From: PALSA-505 sp963702235
GTDB lineage: Bacteria; Actinomycetota; Actinomycetes; Streptosporangiales; Streptosporangiaceae
Assembly: GCA_963702235.1 (NCBI GenBank)
Contig: CAVPBZ010000005.1
Coordinates: forward strand, 1-64,000
Direction of reading: 5' to 3'
Length of the DNA: 64,000 nucleotides
The notes under the pieces are model-generated. The model saw only the letters and a list, made by a program, of their open reading frames with translations, made no database searches and was not told the DNA's origin. Made by a program: the position numbers and the translations under genes. Positions 26,207-35,484 of the stretch are shown one piece after another (position 1 is the first letter of the stretch; every line of letters begins with the position of its first letter).

Positions 26207-27775
26207 CTATCTGCCCGCGCCGACCGGTTCCCGGGCGGGCGGCGCCGACGCCGACGCGCTCACCGGGGCGGACTTGCGCAGCGTCAGGAGCAGCATCGTC
26301 GCCCCGAACAGCACCACGATGATGCCGGTGACCAGCAGCAGCGGCGGGAAGACGGGCAGCCGCGGCCAGGTGGTGCTGACGGTCTGGAAGTCACCGTTCT
26401 CGGTGGCCAGGAACGGCACCACGTCGCTGGCCAGGTACGCCTGCATCTGCGGCACCGTGTGCACCGAGGCGCCGCTGAAGTTGGTCAGGCCGGCGGTCCC
26501 CGGGATGTTGTTCCACCCGTTGGTGACGAAGGGAAGATTGGTCACGGCCTGGTAGATGGCGGGGAAGTTCGCCTTCAGCGCCGCGGCCACCTGGGCCGGG
26601 CTCAGGTGCAGCACCGTCCCGAGGAAGGCCAGCAGGTGCGGGGTCTCCGCGGTCACCGCGGACAGCGGGAGGGCCTTGAGCAGCGCGGTGACGTGCGGGA
26701 AGTTGCTCGTCAGCGCGGCCAGCACTGCCGCCTGCGACAGGTGCGTCTGCCTGGCCACGCCTGCGATCAGCGCCGGCACCTCGGCGGCGGCGCCTCCTTG
26801 CGGGGTGACCGCGGGGGCGGCGAAGTTGACCACGTGGGACACCATGGTGACCGCGGCCACATCACCCTGGACCCGGACGGGGTTGAAGGCCGGCTTGGCC
26901 TGGTCGAGCAGGCTCTGGCCGCCGTCAAGCCGCGGGAACAGCGACAGCGCGAGCACCACGACCACTATCGCCGCGCCGACGGCGGTCACGAGGCTCCATC
27001 CGGCCGCCGCCATTTCCTTGGGCAGCCCCTTGCGCACGAACAGGGCCATGGCCACGCCAAAGATGATCACAATGATGCCGACGGTCAGCAGTAGCGGGGC
27101 GATGAAGGCGACCCCGTCGGTGCCGGACAGGGCCCCGAAATGAGCCTGCTGATCCTCGAGTACCGGGATGACGTCTGCGCTGAAGTAGGTCCTGACCTGC
27201 GGCACGGTGTGCACCGGCGAGCCGTTGAACCGGGTGAGGTGCGCCGTCCCCGGCACGTTGTTCCAGCCGCCCGTCACAGCGGGCAGATTGATGATCGACT
27301 GGTACAGGGCCGGGGTGCCGCTCTTGAGTGACGCGAGCACCACGGCAGGCGTCGTGTGCAGGTTCACCGCCAGGAACCTCACCAGCCCGGACAGCTCAGC
27401 GGTCACCGACGACAGCGGGATCGCCTCCAGCAGCGCCGTGGTGTGCGGGAAGTTCTTCGTCAGCGCGGCCAGCACCTGCGGCTGCGACAGGCCGGTCTGC
27501 TTCGACACGAACGCCACCAGCTTGGGCACCTCGGCCGCGGCGCCGCCCTTCGGCGTGACGATCGGGTTGAGCGTGTCGGCCGCGCGGGAGATGATCGTGA
27601 TCCCGGCCCGGTCGCCCGCCACCCGCTGCGCGGCGAACACCGGGTTGCCGTGGTCGATGACGCGGTTGGCGGCATTCAGCCTGGGGATGAGCGACACCCC
27701 GGCGACGACCGCCACCACGAACACGCCCACCAGGGCGACGACCAGCCACGAGACCATGGCAGAAGTGGCTTTCAT
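26207..27775 (-). CDS. Membrane protein made of two ~250-aa tandem modules
   Basis: 522 aa, unknown function. Each module is helix - large ectodomain - helix: helices near residues 8-30, 222-246, 260-281 and 477-498. The modules align at a constant offset of 250 residues: GGWNNVPGTA (169) with NGWNNIPGTA (419), PKGGAAAEVP (75) with PQGGAAAEVP (325), VLAALTKNFPH with VLAALTSNFPH, SVHTVPQ-like segments in both. Identity between modules is clearly high, so the duplication is recent or under strong constraint. It is the last gene of the cox operon, 51 bp after its neighbour. ATG 27775. Confidence 0.85.
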   Translation of the reverse strand: MKATSAMVSWLVVALVGVFVVAVVAGVSLIPRLNAANRVIDHGNPVFAAQRVAGDRAGITIISRAADTLNPIVTPKGGAAAEVPKLVAFVSKQTGLSQPQVLAALTKNFPHTTALLEAIPLSSVTAELSGLVRFLAVNLHTTPAVVLASLKSGTPALYQSIINLPAVTGGWNNVPGTAHLTRFNGSPVHTVPQVRTYFSADVIPVLEDQQAHFGALSGTDGVAFIAPLLLTVGIIVIIFGVAMALFVRKGLPKEMAAAGWSLVTAVGAAIVVVVLALSLFPRLDGGQSLLDQAKPAFNPVRVQGDVAAVTMVSHVVNFAAPAVTPQGGAAAEVPALIAGVARQTHLSQAAVLAALTSNFPHVTALLKALPLSAVTAETPHLLAFLGTVLHLSPAQVAAALKANFPAIYQAVTNLPFVTNGWNNIPGTAGLTNFSGASVHTVPQMQAYLASDVVPFLATENGDFQTVSTTWPRLPVFPPLLLVTGIIVVLFGATMLLLTLRKSAPVSASASAPPAREPVGAGR

Positions 27776-27826
27776 GGGAGCATCCCTTTCCTGCGTTCCG
27801 CGCTAAGAGACTGGTAGCTGGGTGAC

Positions 27827-28189
27827 TTACCTGTGCGGGCCGAAGCCGACGGCCTCATGCAGCCGCGACCGGCGGGTGCCCGACGCCGGCCTGGCCACCG
27901 GCGCCACGTCGGGGGCAGGCTCGCGGGGGGTGACCCCCGCGACGATGCCCTCGGCCATCCCGTACAGCAGCGGCAGCGCGCCGGCCACCACGCCGCCGGT
28001 CTCGTTGATGTGCTCCACGCCCGGCCCGATCAGCTCGGCGTGACTCACGATCGCGCGCACGAGCTCCGCGCATTCCTCGAGGTTGCCGGCGATCCGGGTG
28101 AGCAGCGAGCCGACCCAGAACAGGTAGAACGCGAGGCCGGCGATCAGCAGCGCGATGTTGACCACCGACAGGATGACCAGCAGCGTCAT
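27827..28189 (-). CDS. Small single-helix membrane protein of the cox operon
   Basis: 120 aa. N-terminal helix MTLLVILSVVNIALLIAGLAFYLFWVG anchors a soluble tail with a mostly helical segment (RIAGNLEECAELVRAIVSHAELIGPG) and a Pro/Arg-rich end. ATG 28189 overlaps the upstream stop by four bases (ATGA), so it is translationally coupled. No named family recognised; layout resembles the other small proteins of this operon. Confidence 0.75.
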   Translation of the reverse strand: MTLLVILSVVNIALLIAGLAFYLFWVGSLLTRIAGNLEECAELVRAIVSHAELIGPGVEHINETGGVVAGALPLLYGMAEGIVAGVTPREPAPDVAPVARPASGTRRSRLHEAVGFGPHR

Positions 28190-28491
28190 GACTTGACCTT
28201 CCCTAGCACCCGGCCGAGGAACAGGTGGTGCTGCAGGCCCTCGGCGAGGACCGCTTCCACCCCGTCGGCGACCTGCGGGATCAGCGTGGTGTTCGAGGTG
28301 TTCTCCGCCGCGGCCTTCAGCGTGTCCCGCACCGCCACGACCCGGCGGTCGATCACCTTCACCAGGTAGACCAGCAGGCTGAGCAGGGCCGCGACCGCCA
28401 GCACCACGACGAAGCCGACGATGATCGCGGTCACCCACAGGGTGTGCTCGGTGGAGTTCATCGCGAGCGCATGCAGCGCATGGGGTTCCAT
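28186..28491 (-). CDS. Small single-helix membrane protein of the cox operon
   Basis: 101 aa. Short N-terminal region, one helix (TAIIVGFVVVLAVAALLSLLVYLV, about residues 21-44), then a charged helical tail VIDRRVVAVRDTLKAAAENTSN reminiscent of DUF948-like tails, ending LQHHLFLGRVLGKVKS. Starts two bases after the upstream gene. Function unknown. Confidence 0.75.
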   Translation of the reverse strand: MEPHALHALAMNSTEHTLWVTAIIVGFVVVLAVAALLSLLVYLVKVIDRRVVAVRDTLKAAAENTSNTTLIPQVADGVEAVLAEGLQHHLFLGRVLGKVKS

Positions 28492-28493
28492 CG

Positions 28494-28784
28494 TCAGCCT
28501 CCCAGCCTTTCCCGGCCCCGCCTCAGCCCGGCGATGATGATCGTGGCGTGCTCGATCGTCGTGCGCAGCGCGGCCAGCGGCGCGGTGTTGTGCACCGCCT
28601 GGGTGAGCGACTGGTCGATCATCAGGGCTTCCTTGCCGATCGAGCGGGCCAGCAGCAGGATCGGGATCACCAGCATGAGCACGACCAGCAGGACGAGGAA
28701 GCCGAGCGTGAAGCCCAGCCACCAGCCGGTGGTGCTCACCCCCCCGACGGAGGCGCCGGCAACGGCGAGCGCGTGCCCGGTCAT
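28494..28784 (-). CDS. Small single-helix membrane protein of the cox operon
   Basis: 96 aa. Gly/Ser/Ala-rich N-terminus, one long helix (WWLGFTLGFLVLLVVLMLVIPILLLA, about residues 21-46), then a soluble tail with an amphipathic helix (SLTQAVHNTAPLAALRTTIEHATIIIAGLRRG). The tail resembles that of the neighbouring 101-aa protein in design. Four bases separate it from the DUF1059 gene upstream. Confidence 0.75.
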   Translation of the reverse strand: MTGHALAVAGASVGGVSTTGWWLGFTLGFLVLLVVLMLVIPILLLARSIGKEALMIDQSLTQAVHNTAPLAALRTTIEHATIIIAGLRRGRERLGG

Positions 28785-28788
28785 CGCC

Positions 28789-28980
28789 TCAGCCCCCCTT
28801 CGGTCCGGCCGGGACCTCGCGGATCGTGTTCTCCTCGAGGAAGTCCAGGATCGGCTTGGTCGGCTTGGGAATGTGGTGGTCCCGCTGAACGTGCCGGGTT
28901 ACCGCGGCCATCAGCTCTTCCTTGGTCGGCGCGGTGATCCGGCTGTCGCACACCAGGCTCCCGCACTGGAACTCGTGCAT
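28789..28980 (-). CDS. DUF1059 small protein
   Basis: 63 aa, soluble. MHEFQCGSLVCDSRITAPTKEELMAAVTRHVQRDH matches the DUF1059 pattern: Cys pair near the N-terminus, then an AAVxxHVxxxH helix whose His residues with the Cys could bind metal. The usual second Cys is shifted (GSLVCDS). Here the tail adds KPTKPILDFLEENTIRE. Function unknown; the setting suggests a role linked to CO dehydrogenase or its electron transfer. Confidence 0.78.
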   Translation of the reverse strand: MHEFQCGSLVCDSRITAPTKEELMAAVTRHVQRDHHIPKPTKPILDFLEENTIREVPAGPKGG

Positions 28981-28994
28981 TTCGCGGCTCCTGC

Positions 28995-29222
28995 CTACAC
29001 CGTCTCGCAGAAATCTCTGACCGGCTTCAGGTTGTCGTTCACCGAGGTGAGCGCCGCCGGAACCGTCCTGGTCTGATGCGCGATCACCCAGGCACCGACG
29101 ATCACGGTGCCGAGCGTGCCGCGCACGAAGCTGAGGTGGTAGATGACCCGGATCAGGCCCACCGCGGTGATCAGGATGATCACCGCCGAAACGATCAGCG
29201 TCATCCATGCGGCTGCAGGCAT
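28995..29222 (-). CDS. Small single-helix membrane protein of the cox operon
   Basis: 75 aa. N-terminal helix AAAWMTLIVSAVIILITAVGLIRVIYHL, a second weakly hydrophobic stretch (LGTVIVGAWVIAH), then a polar tail TVPAALTSVNDNLKPVRDFCETV. Fourteen bases before the DUF1059 gene. No family recognised. Confidence 0.72.
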   Translation of the reverse strand: MPAAAWMTLIVSAVIILITAVGLIRVIYHLSFVRGTLGTVIVGAWVIAHQTRTVPAALTSVNDNLKPVRDFCETV

Positions 29223-29240
29223 AACGGCGTTCCTTTCTGC

Positions 29241-29495
29241 CTAGCCGAGCAGGCGGGCGACGGAGCCGGCGTAGCGGACCGCGCCGACCTTCACTTCCTC
29301 GAAGGTATTGTCGGTGACGGCCAGTGCCTCCGGCACGCCGTCAAGCTCGCCGGTGAGCGCGACCCCGCCGACCAGGATGTCGTCGGTGGCCGCGCGGATC
29401 CGCTCGACCGCGGCGAGCACCCGGTTGAGCAGCCATATCACCACGGGAAGTACGACGGCTAGCAGGATCGCGTTGCCGATCCACCAGAGCACCAT
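29241..29495 (-). CDS. Small single-helix membrane protein of the cox operon
   Basis: 84 aa. N-terminal helix VLWWIGNAILLAVVLPVVIWLLNRVLAAV, then ERIRAATDDILVGGVALTGELDG, a tail like the other small proteins. ATG 29495 has GAGGAG upstream and follows coxG by 12 bp. Unknown function. Confidence 0.73.
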   Translation of the reverse strand: MVLWWIGNAILLAVVLPVVIWLLNRVLAAVERIRAATDDILVGGVALTGELDGVPEALAVTDNTFEEVKVGAVRYAGSVARLLG

Positions 29496-29507
29496 GGCTC
29501 GTTCTCC

Positions 29508-30077
29508 TCAGGTCGCGTTGGTCCGGTAGGGGACGAAGAACCGGCGGAACACCCGGCGCAGCGCCATCATCGCCGCCCGCAGCCCCAGGGTGAGGCCGCT
29601 CGCCGGGCGGGCCGCGGCCGCCGCTCCGCCGCCGCCCGAGATCCGGTTCTGCAGGTTGGCGGAGAAGTCGCGCATCAGCACGGACGAGACGTCCGAGATC
29701 ATGCCGCGGCCGTACTGCGCGGCGGCACCGGACAGCTGCAGGTCCTGCGCCACCAGGACCTTGGTGCCGCGGCTGGCCCGGGTCAGCGTGGCGGTCACGG
29801 CCATGCTGGCCTGGCCGCGGCCCCTGGCCTCGCTGCCGGTCGCGTCCACCACGATGCGGTGCGCGGCCTCGTCGCGCTCGGTGATATCCGCGGTGCCGCC
29901 GAACGACAGCTTGACCGGGCCCATCCGGATCGCGACGCTTCCCTCGTACTTGTCGTCACCGAGGTCAGCGGTCAGCTCGGTGCCCGGCAAGCAGGCGGCC
30001 ACCTGCGGGATGTCACCGAAGAACGCCCAGACCTGCTCGACCGGCGCCGCTACCTCGAACTCATTCTTGATAAGCAT
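29508..30077 (-). CDS. coxG: CO dehydrogenase accessory protein CoxG (SRPBCC fold)
   Basis: 189 aa. CoxG-type SRPBCC protein: MLIKNEFEVAAPVEQVWAFFGDIPQVAACLPG and ATGSEARGRGQASMAVTATL. CoxG is associated with membrane attachment of CO dehydrogenase; the C-terminal segment LRAAMMALRRVFRRFFVPYR is basic and amphipathic and could be that anchor. The ATG overlaps the end of the XdhC-like gene. Gene order after coxL and XdhC-like agrees with cox operons. Confidence 0.9.
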   Translation of the reverse strand: MLIKNEFEVAAPVEQVWAFFGDIPQVAACLPGTELTADLGDDKYEGSVAIRMGPVKLSFGGTADITERDEAAHRIVVDATGSEARGRGQASMAVTATLTRASRGTKVLVAQDLQLSGAAAQYGRGMISDVSSVLMRDFSANLQNRISGGGGAAAAARPASGLTLGLRAAMMALRRVFRRFFVPYRTNAT

Positions 30078-31083
30078 CGCGACTCTTTCCTGACGTAGGC
30101 CGCCGGATCCTGCTCGAACGCGTCCCGGCATCCGGTGCAGCAGAAGTAGTACGTCTGTCCGTCGTGTTCCGCAGGCCGCTCGCGGCGTCGGCCGGCACGG
30201 TCATCCCGCACACCGGGTCCACGGCCTCGGCCGTGGCGGCAGCGGCCTGGCGCTGGGGCGCGGGCGCTGCCGCCCGGGCCGGACCAGTGGCGCCGGCCAG
30301 CGTGCCCGCGGCCCGCAGCCGGACCAGCTCGGCCAGGATCGCCACCGCGATCTCCTGGTGCGTGATCCGCCCCAGGTCCAGGCCTGCGGGCACGGTGACC
30401 CGGTCAAGCTGATCCTTCGGCAGGCCCCGTTCGGCCAGGTAACCCAGGACCGCGGCGCCGCGGCGGCGGGATCCCACCAGCCCGAGATAAGCGGGGCGGC
30501 CCTGAACCGCCTGCTCGATGGCCTCCTCGTCGCCGTGTCCCTGGGTGGCGATCACGACCATCGAGCGCTCGCTCGCGTCGGCCGCGGTGAAGTCCGGGCC
30601 GGCGACCACGTCGGTCTGCCAGCCGAGCGTCCGGGCCAGGCCTGCCAGCGTCTGCGCCATCGGCGAGCCGCCGACGACCACCAGGTGCGGCGCGGGCAGC
30701 ACCGGCTCGATGTAGACCTCCAGCGCGCCCTCGCTCTGGCAGGAGATGGGCACGACCATCATGCCGTCGGGCACCGCCCCGCCGAACTGGTCGGCGCTGC
30801 CGAGCAGCAGCAGCCGCGGCGTTCCCTCGGTGATCACCTGGCGCGCCTCGCGGACGACCGCGGGCTGGGCGCAGGCGCCGCCGATCCAGCCGTGGAACTC
30901 CCCACTGGCCGTGATGATCGCCCGGGATCCCTGCTGGCTGGACGACGGGCCCTGCCGCCAGACCACCGTGGCCAGCGCGAACGACTCGCCTGCCCGGGTG
31001 AGCTCGCTGGCCCGCTGCAGCACCGCCCAGCCGTCCGGCATCGCTTCCTGCGCGCTCATCGGCGCGTGCGCGTGCTCACTCAT
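30061..31083 (-). CDS. XdhC/CoxF-family maturation protein with C-terminal YHS domain (frameshift in YHS)
   Basis: 340 aa as read. XdhC-type Mo-enzyme maturation factor: an N-terminal XdhC/CoxI domain (FALATVVWRQGPSSSQQGSRAII, HGWIGGACAQPAVVREA) and a Rossmann domain (HLVVVGGSPMAQTLAGLARTLGW, AYLGLVGSRRR). After an Ala-rich linker comes a YHS metal-binding start, VDPVCGMTVPADAAS. Then the frame slips: one base is missing near 30,169-30,185, and the correct continuation EHDGQTYYFCCTGCRDAFEQ lies in the next frame and would end near 30,050. Start ATG 31083 overlaps the coxL stop by eight bases; a GTG-type start 10 codons upstream is possible. Confidence 0.85.
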   Translation of the reverse strand: MSEHAHAPMSAQEAMPDGWAVLQRASELTRAGESFALATVVWRQGPSSSQQGSRAIITASGEFHGWIGGACAQPAVVREARQVITEGTPRLLLLGSADQFGGAVPDGMMVVPISCQSEGALEVYIEPVLPAPHLVVVGGSPMAQTLAGLARTLGWQTDVVAGPDFTAADASERSMVVIATQGHGDEEAIEQAVQGRPAYLGLVGSRRRGAAVLGYLAERGLPKDQLDRVTVPAGLDLGRITHQEIAVAILAELVRLRAAGTLAGATGPARAAAPAPQRQAAAATAEAVDPVCGMTVPADAASGLRNTTDRRTTSAAPDAGTRSSRIRRPTSGKSRDAYQE

Positions 31084-33466
31084 CGGTCCGCACTGGTGGC
31101 GCGCCGGAGACATCCTGCCGGTAGGTGAGGGCCTCCCACACCCGGTCCGGCAGCAGCGGCATGTCGATGTTGCGCACCCCGGTGCCGGAGATCGCGTCCA
31201 GCACCGCGTTGACGAACGCCGCGGGGCCGCCCACCGCCGCGCACTCGCCGATCCCCTTGGCGCCGATCGGGTGGTGCGGGCACGGCGTCATGATCTCGCT
31301 GTGCAGCTCGTACCCGGGGGTTTCCCAGGCGGTCGGGAGCAGGTAGTCCATGTAGTTCGAGCCCACGCAGTTGCCTTCGGCGTCGAACGTGATGAACTGC
31401 ATGTTCGCCATCGCGTACGCCTCGGTCAGCCCGCCCATGATCTGTCCCTCGACGATCATCGGGTTGATCCGCACCCCGCAGTCGTCCACGGCGACCATGT
31501 TCGTCACGTCCCAGACCCCGGTCTCCGGGTCCACCTCGACCGTGACGATGTACGCGGCGAACGGCCAGGTCAGGTTCGGCGGGTCGTAGAACGACTGGTT
31601 CTGCAGGCCCGGCTCCATGCCGTCCGGCATGTTGCTGTACGCGGCCATCGCGCATTCCTGGATGGTCACGCCGCGGTCCGGCGCGCTGCGCACGTAGAAC
31701 CGGCCGAGCTCCCACTCGACGTCTTCCTCCGACACCTCGAGCAGGTGCGCGGCCAGCCGGCGTGCCTTGGCCCGGATCTTGCGCGCCGCCATGGCGATCG
31801 CGGCCCCGGCGACCGGGGTGCTGCGGGAGGCATAGGTGCCCATCCCGAACGGGGCCGTATCGGTGTCTCCCTCTTCGACGGTGATGTCGTCCGCGGGAAG
31901 CCCGAGTTCGTGGCTGACGATCTGCGCCCACGTAGTCTCGTGCCCCTGGCCCTGGCCCCTCGCGCCGGTCCGGACCATCGCCTTGCCGGTCATGTGCACC
32001 CGGATCTCGGCCGAGTCGAACATCTTGATGCCGAGGATGTCGTACTCGCGGCTGTTCCCGGCGCCGAGCGGCTCGGTCATCGTGGAGATGCCGATGCCGA
32101 GCAGCCTGCCCCTGGCCTTGGCCTCTTCCTTCTGCCGCAGGAAGTCGTGGTAGCCGACCGCCTTGAGGCCCACGTCGAGGCAGGCGCCGTACTGGCCGGA
32201 GTCGGTGAGGAAGCCGAACGGCGTGCGGTGCGGGAAGTCGTCGTCGCGGACGAAGTTCATCCGGCGGAACTCGGCCTGGTCCATGCCCAGGTCGGAGGCC
32301 GCGGCCTGCACCATCCGCTCCTGGAAGAACATCGCCTCGGTGACCCGGAACGAGCACCGGTAGGCCACCCCGCCGGGCGCCTTGTTCGTGTAGAGACCCC
32401 GGGCGGAAAGGTGGGCCACCGGCACGTCGTAGCAGGCGAACGCCGAGTGCAGCAGCCCGATCTTGAACTTGCTCGGCTGGGCGTCGGAGAAGAACGCCCC
32501 GTGGTCGGACTCGGTGCGCATCCGGACGGCGAGGATCTTGCCGTCCTGGCGCAGCGCCATCTCGCCGTCCAGGTAGATGTCCCGGGCGAAGCCGGTGGAG
32601 ATCAGGTTGCCGGTCTTGTCCTCGATCCACTTCACCGGCCGCTCGAGCAGGATCGAGGCCAGGATCGAGCAGACGTAGCCGGGGTAGACCGGCACCTTGT
32701 TGCCGAACCCGCCGCCGATGTCCGGCGAGATGATCCGGATCATGTGCTCGGGCAGCTCGGCCACCAGCGCGACCGCGGCCCGGATGATGTGCGGCGCCTG
32801 CGTCGTCATGTACACGGTGAGCTTGTCGGTGGCCCGGTTGAAGTCGGCGATCGACCCGCAGCACTCGATCGGCGACGGGTGGCTGCGCGGGTAGTGCAGC
32901 TGCAGCCTGGACACCACGTCGGCCTGCGCGAACGCGCGCTCGGTACCCTCGGCGTCGCCGACCTCCCAGTTGAAGATGACGTTGTCGGCCTGGTTCTCCT
33001 TGTCGTCCCTGATCACCGGCGCGCCCTCGGCCATCGCCTGGACCGGGTTCACGACCACCGGCAGCGGCTCGTACTCGACGTCGATCGCCTCGCACGCGTC
33101 CTTGGCGATGTACGGGTCGTCGGCGATCACGCAGGCCACTTCCTGACCCTGGAAGCGCACCTTGTCGGTGGCCAGCACCGCCTGCGTGTCGTAGGACAGC
33201 GTCGGCATCCAGGCCAGGTTGCGGGTGGCCATCATCTCGCCGGTCATCACCAGGTGCACGCCGGGTATCTGCCATGCCTTGCTCGTGTCGATCGACTTGA
33301 TCCGGGCGTGCGCCAGCGGGCTGCGCAGGATCTCCATATGCAGCATGCCGGGCAGCACGATGTCGTCGAGGTAGCCGCCCTTGCCCCGGATGAACCGGTT
33401 GTCCTCGACCCGCTTGCGGCTCGCGCCGAGCCCGCCGATCTTGATCTCGTCCAGTGCCTGCGTCAT
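31076..33466 (-). CDS. coxL: Aerobic CO dehydrogenase large subunit, form I
   Basis: 796 aa, the Mo-Cu catalytic subunit that oxidises CO to CO2. The active-site loop reads VAYRCSFR with Cys at residue 371, i.e. the AYxCSFR signature of form I (true CO-oxidising) enzymes, not the AYRGAGR of form II. Other landmarks: HPSPIECCGSIADF, SPDIGGGFGNK and the catalytic Glu region GAKGIGECAAVGGPAAF near the C-terminus. Order coxM-coxS-coxL is that of form I operons. ATG 33466 follows coxS directly. Predicts use of CO, possibly at trace levels, as energy source. Confidence 0.97.
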   Translation of the reverse strand: MTQALDEIKIGGLGASRKRVEDNRFIRGKGGYLDDIVLPGMLHMEILRSPLAHARIKSIDTSKAWQIPGVHLVMTGEMMATRNLAWMPTLSYDTQAVLATDKVRFQGQEVACVIADDPYIAKDACEAIDVEYEPLPVVVNPVQAMAEGAPVIRDDKENQADNVIFNWEVGDAEGTERAFAQADVVSRLQLHYPRSHPSPIECCGSIADFNRATDKLTVYMTTQAPHIIRAAVALVAELPEHMIRIISPDIGGGFGNKVPVYPGYVCSILASILLERPVKWIEDKTGNLISTGFARDIYLDGEMALRQDGKILAVRMRTESDHGAFFSDAQPSKFKIGLLHSAFACYDVPVAHLSARGLYTNKAPGGVAYRCSFRVTEAMFFQERMVQAAASDLGMDQAEFRRMNFVRDDDFPHRTPFGFLTDSGQYGACLDVGLKAVGYHDFLRQKEEAKARGRLLGIGISTMTEPLGAGNSREYDILGIKMFDSAEIRVHMTGKAMVRTGARGQGQGHETTWAQIVSHELGLPADDITVEEGDTDTAPFGMGTYASRSTPVAGAAIAMAARKIRAKARRLAAHLLEVSEEDVEWELGRFYVRSAPDRGVTIQECAMAAYSNMPDGMEPGLQNQSFYDPPNLTWPFAAYIVTVEVDPETGVWDVTNMVAVDDCGVRINPMIVEGQIMGGLTEAYAMANMQFITFDAEGNCVGSNYMDYLLPTAWETPGYELHSEIMTPCPHHPIGAKGIGECAAVGGPAAFVNAVLDAISGTGVRNIDMPLLPDRVWEALTYRQDVSGAPPVRTDE

Positions 33467-33467
33467 G

Positions 33468-33992
<525 letters not shown>

Positions 33993-33993
33993 G

Positions 33994-34869
33994 TCAGGCC
34001 GCCCTCTCCGCGGTCCCGTCGGTACGGCTCAGCAGCCGCACCACGAACGTGCGCACGATGTGCCGCTTGTACTCGGCGCTGCCGCGGTGATCGGTCCGCG
34101 GCTGGGCCGCCTCGGCGGCGAGCTGGCCGGCCAGCTCGATCTGCTGGGCGGTCAGCGGCTCGCCCACCAGCGCCTCCGCCGCGGAGGTGGCGGCGATGGT
34201 GGAGCCGCCCACGCCGGTCAGCGCGATCCCTGCCCTGGTCACGGTGTCGCCGTCGGTCTGCAGCGCCACCGCGACCCCGACGGTCGCGAAGTCGCCGACC
34301 CGGCGCTCCAACTTGAGGTAGCCGCCGGCCACGGCGCCGCGCGGCGGCGGGACGAACGCCTCGATCGCGATCTCGTCCGGATCCAGCACGTTCTGGAACG
34401 GGCCGGTGACGAAGTCGGCGACCGGGATCGTGCGCTTGCCCCGCGGCCCCTGCGCCACCACCGAGCCGCCGAGCGCGAGCATCACCGACGCCCAGTCACC
34501 CTGCGGGTCGGCGTGGCAGAGCGAGCCGACCAGCGTGCCGCGGTTGCGCACGATCGGGTCGGCGATCAGCGGCGCGGCGGCCGCCATCGTAGGCTGCTTG
34601 CCCGGAAGCAACTCGGAACGCTCCAGGTGAGCGTGACGGCACAGCGCCCCGATCCGGATCGTGCCGTCCGGGTCCTCGCGGTGATAGTCCAGGCCGGGGA
34701 CGTTGTTGATGTCCACGACCAGTTCCGGCGAGGCAAACCGCAGCTTCATCAGCGGCACCAGGCTCTGGCCGCCGGCCAGCACCTTCGCGTCGTCCCCGCC
34801 GTCGCGGAGCAGGCCGATCGCCTCGTCGAGCGAGCGGGGAGCCTCGTAGCGGAACCGAGACGGATACAT
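33994..34869 (-). CDS. coxM: CO dehydrogenase medium subunit, FAD-binding
   Basis: 291 aa. FAD-binding motifs of the xanthine-dehydrogenase medium subunit family are present: AGGQSLVPLMKLR (about residue 36) and GTLVGSLCHADPQGDWAS (about 108). ATG 34869 gives the usual MYPSRFRYEAPRSLDEA start with GGAGGAACGC before it; the frame stays open further upstream over the preceding gene. Passes electrons onward, probably to the respiratory chain. Confidence 0.95.
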   Translation of the reverse strand: MYPSRFRYEAPRSLDEAIGLLRDGGDDAKVLAGGQSLVPLMKLRFASPELVVDINNVPGLDYHREDPDGTIRIGALCRHAHLERSELLPGKQPTMAAAAPLIADPIVRNRGTLVGSLCHADPQGDWASVMLALGGSVVAQGPRGKRTIPVADFVTGPFQNVLDPDEIAIEAFVPPPRGAVAGGYLKLERRVGDFATVGVAVALQTDGDTVTRAGIALTGVGGSTIAATSAAEALVGEPLTAQQIELAGQLAAEAAQPRTDHRGSAEYKRHIVRTFVVRLLSRTDGTAERAA

Positions 34870-34886
34870 GCGTTCCTCCAGGTCCG

Positions 34887-35339
34887 TCAGTGGCCGTAAG
34901 GGTTGGGGCCCAGGCTGGACCTCGGGTGACGCTGCGGCGGATCCTCGTCGGCAGCTTCGGATCCGCCCAGCGCCGGCGTCGGCGGCCCGGGCTCGGCCGG
35001 GGCTTCCGGAGCTGCCTCGGCCGCTGGTGCTGGCTCGGGGGCTGGTGCTGCCTCGGGGGCCGGCGCGGCCTCGGGGGCCGGCGCGGCGAACGCAGACGGC
35101 CGCGGGCTGAACGGCCCGCTGTCCGCCACGGCTACCGGCATGGAGTCCTCCTCCGGATCCGGCCGCCGCTCCTGATGCGGCGGCCACGGCCCGGGCACCG
35201 GCTGGCCGGCGATCTTGAGGTAGTCGATGAGCTCAGGCCAGGCCCAGACGGTCGGGCTCTTCCCGGTCTTCGGTGCGTGCTCGATCAGCTCGAACAGCCG
35301 TGGGTTGCCCCGGCTGTGCCCGTCGGACTCGATCCGCAT
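34887..35339 (-). CDS. Pro/Ala-rich small protein, first gene of the cox operon
   Basis: 150 aa, unknown. The N-terminal ~60 residues look folded (RLFELIEHAPKTGKSPTVWAWPELIDYLKIAGQPVPGPWP); the rest is a low-complexity tail with APAPEAAPAPEAAP repeats. ATG 35339 follows GTAGGAGCGC; the frame is open 22 codons more. Ends 17 bp before coxM, so it is very probably cotranscribed with CO dehydrogenase. The 145-bp space upstream (35340-35484) should hold the operon promoter. Confidence 0.7.
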   Translation of the reverse strand: MRIESDGHSRGNPRLFELIEHAPKTGKSPTVWAWPELIDYLKIAGQPVPGPWPPHQERRPDPEEDSMPVAVADSGPFSPRPSAFAAPAPEAAPAPEAAPAPEPAPAAEAAPEAPAEPGPPTPALGGSEAADEDPPQRHPRSSLGPNPYGH

Positions 35340-35484
35340 CGTTGCGCTCCTACAAAGAGACACGGTGGCCTGGCGCCGCAGGAAACGTGACGCGTAACAC
35401 ATCATTCACGCCGCCGTGACATGCGGCAATCCGCGAATAACCTCTTGCTTAACTGGGTCTTATCGGCCGGATGTCACAGTATGG

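Noticed and set aside
31080..33275. Long alternative frames on both strands across coxL
   Set aside because: coxL is unmistakable in its own frame; the others are compositional shadows.
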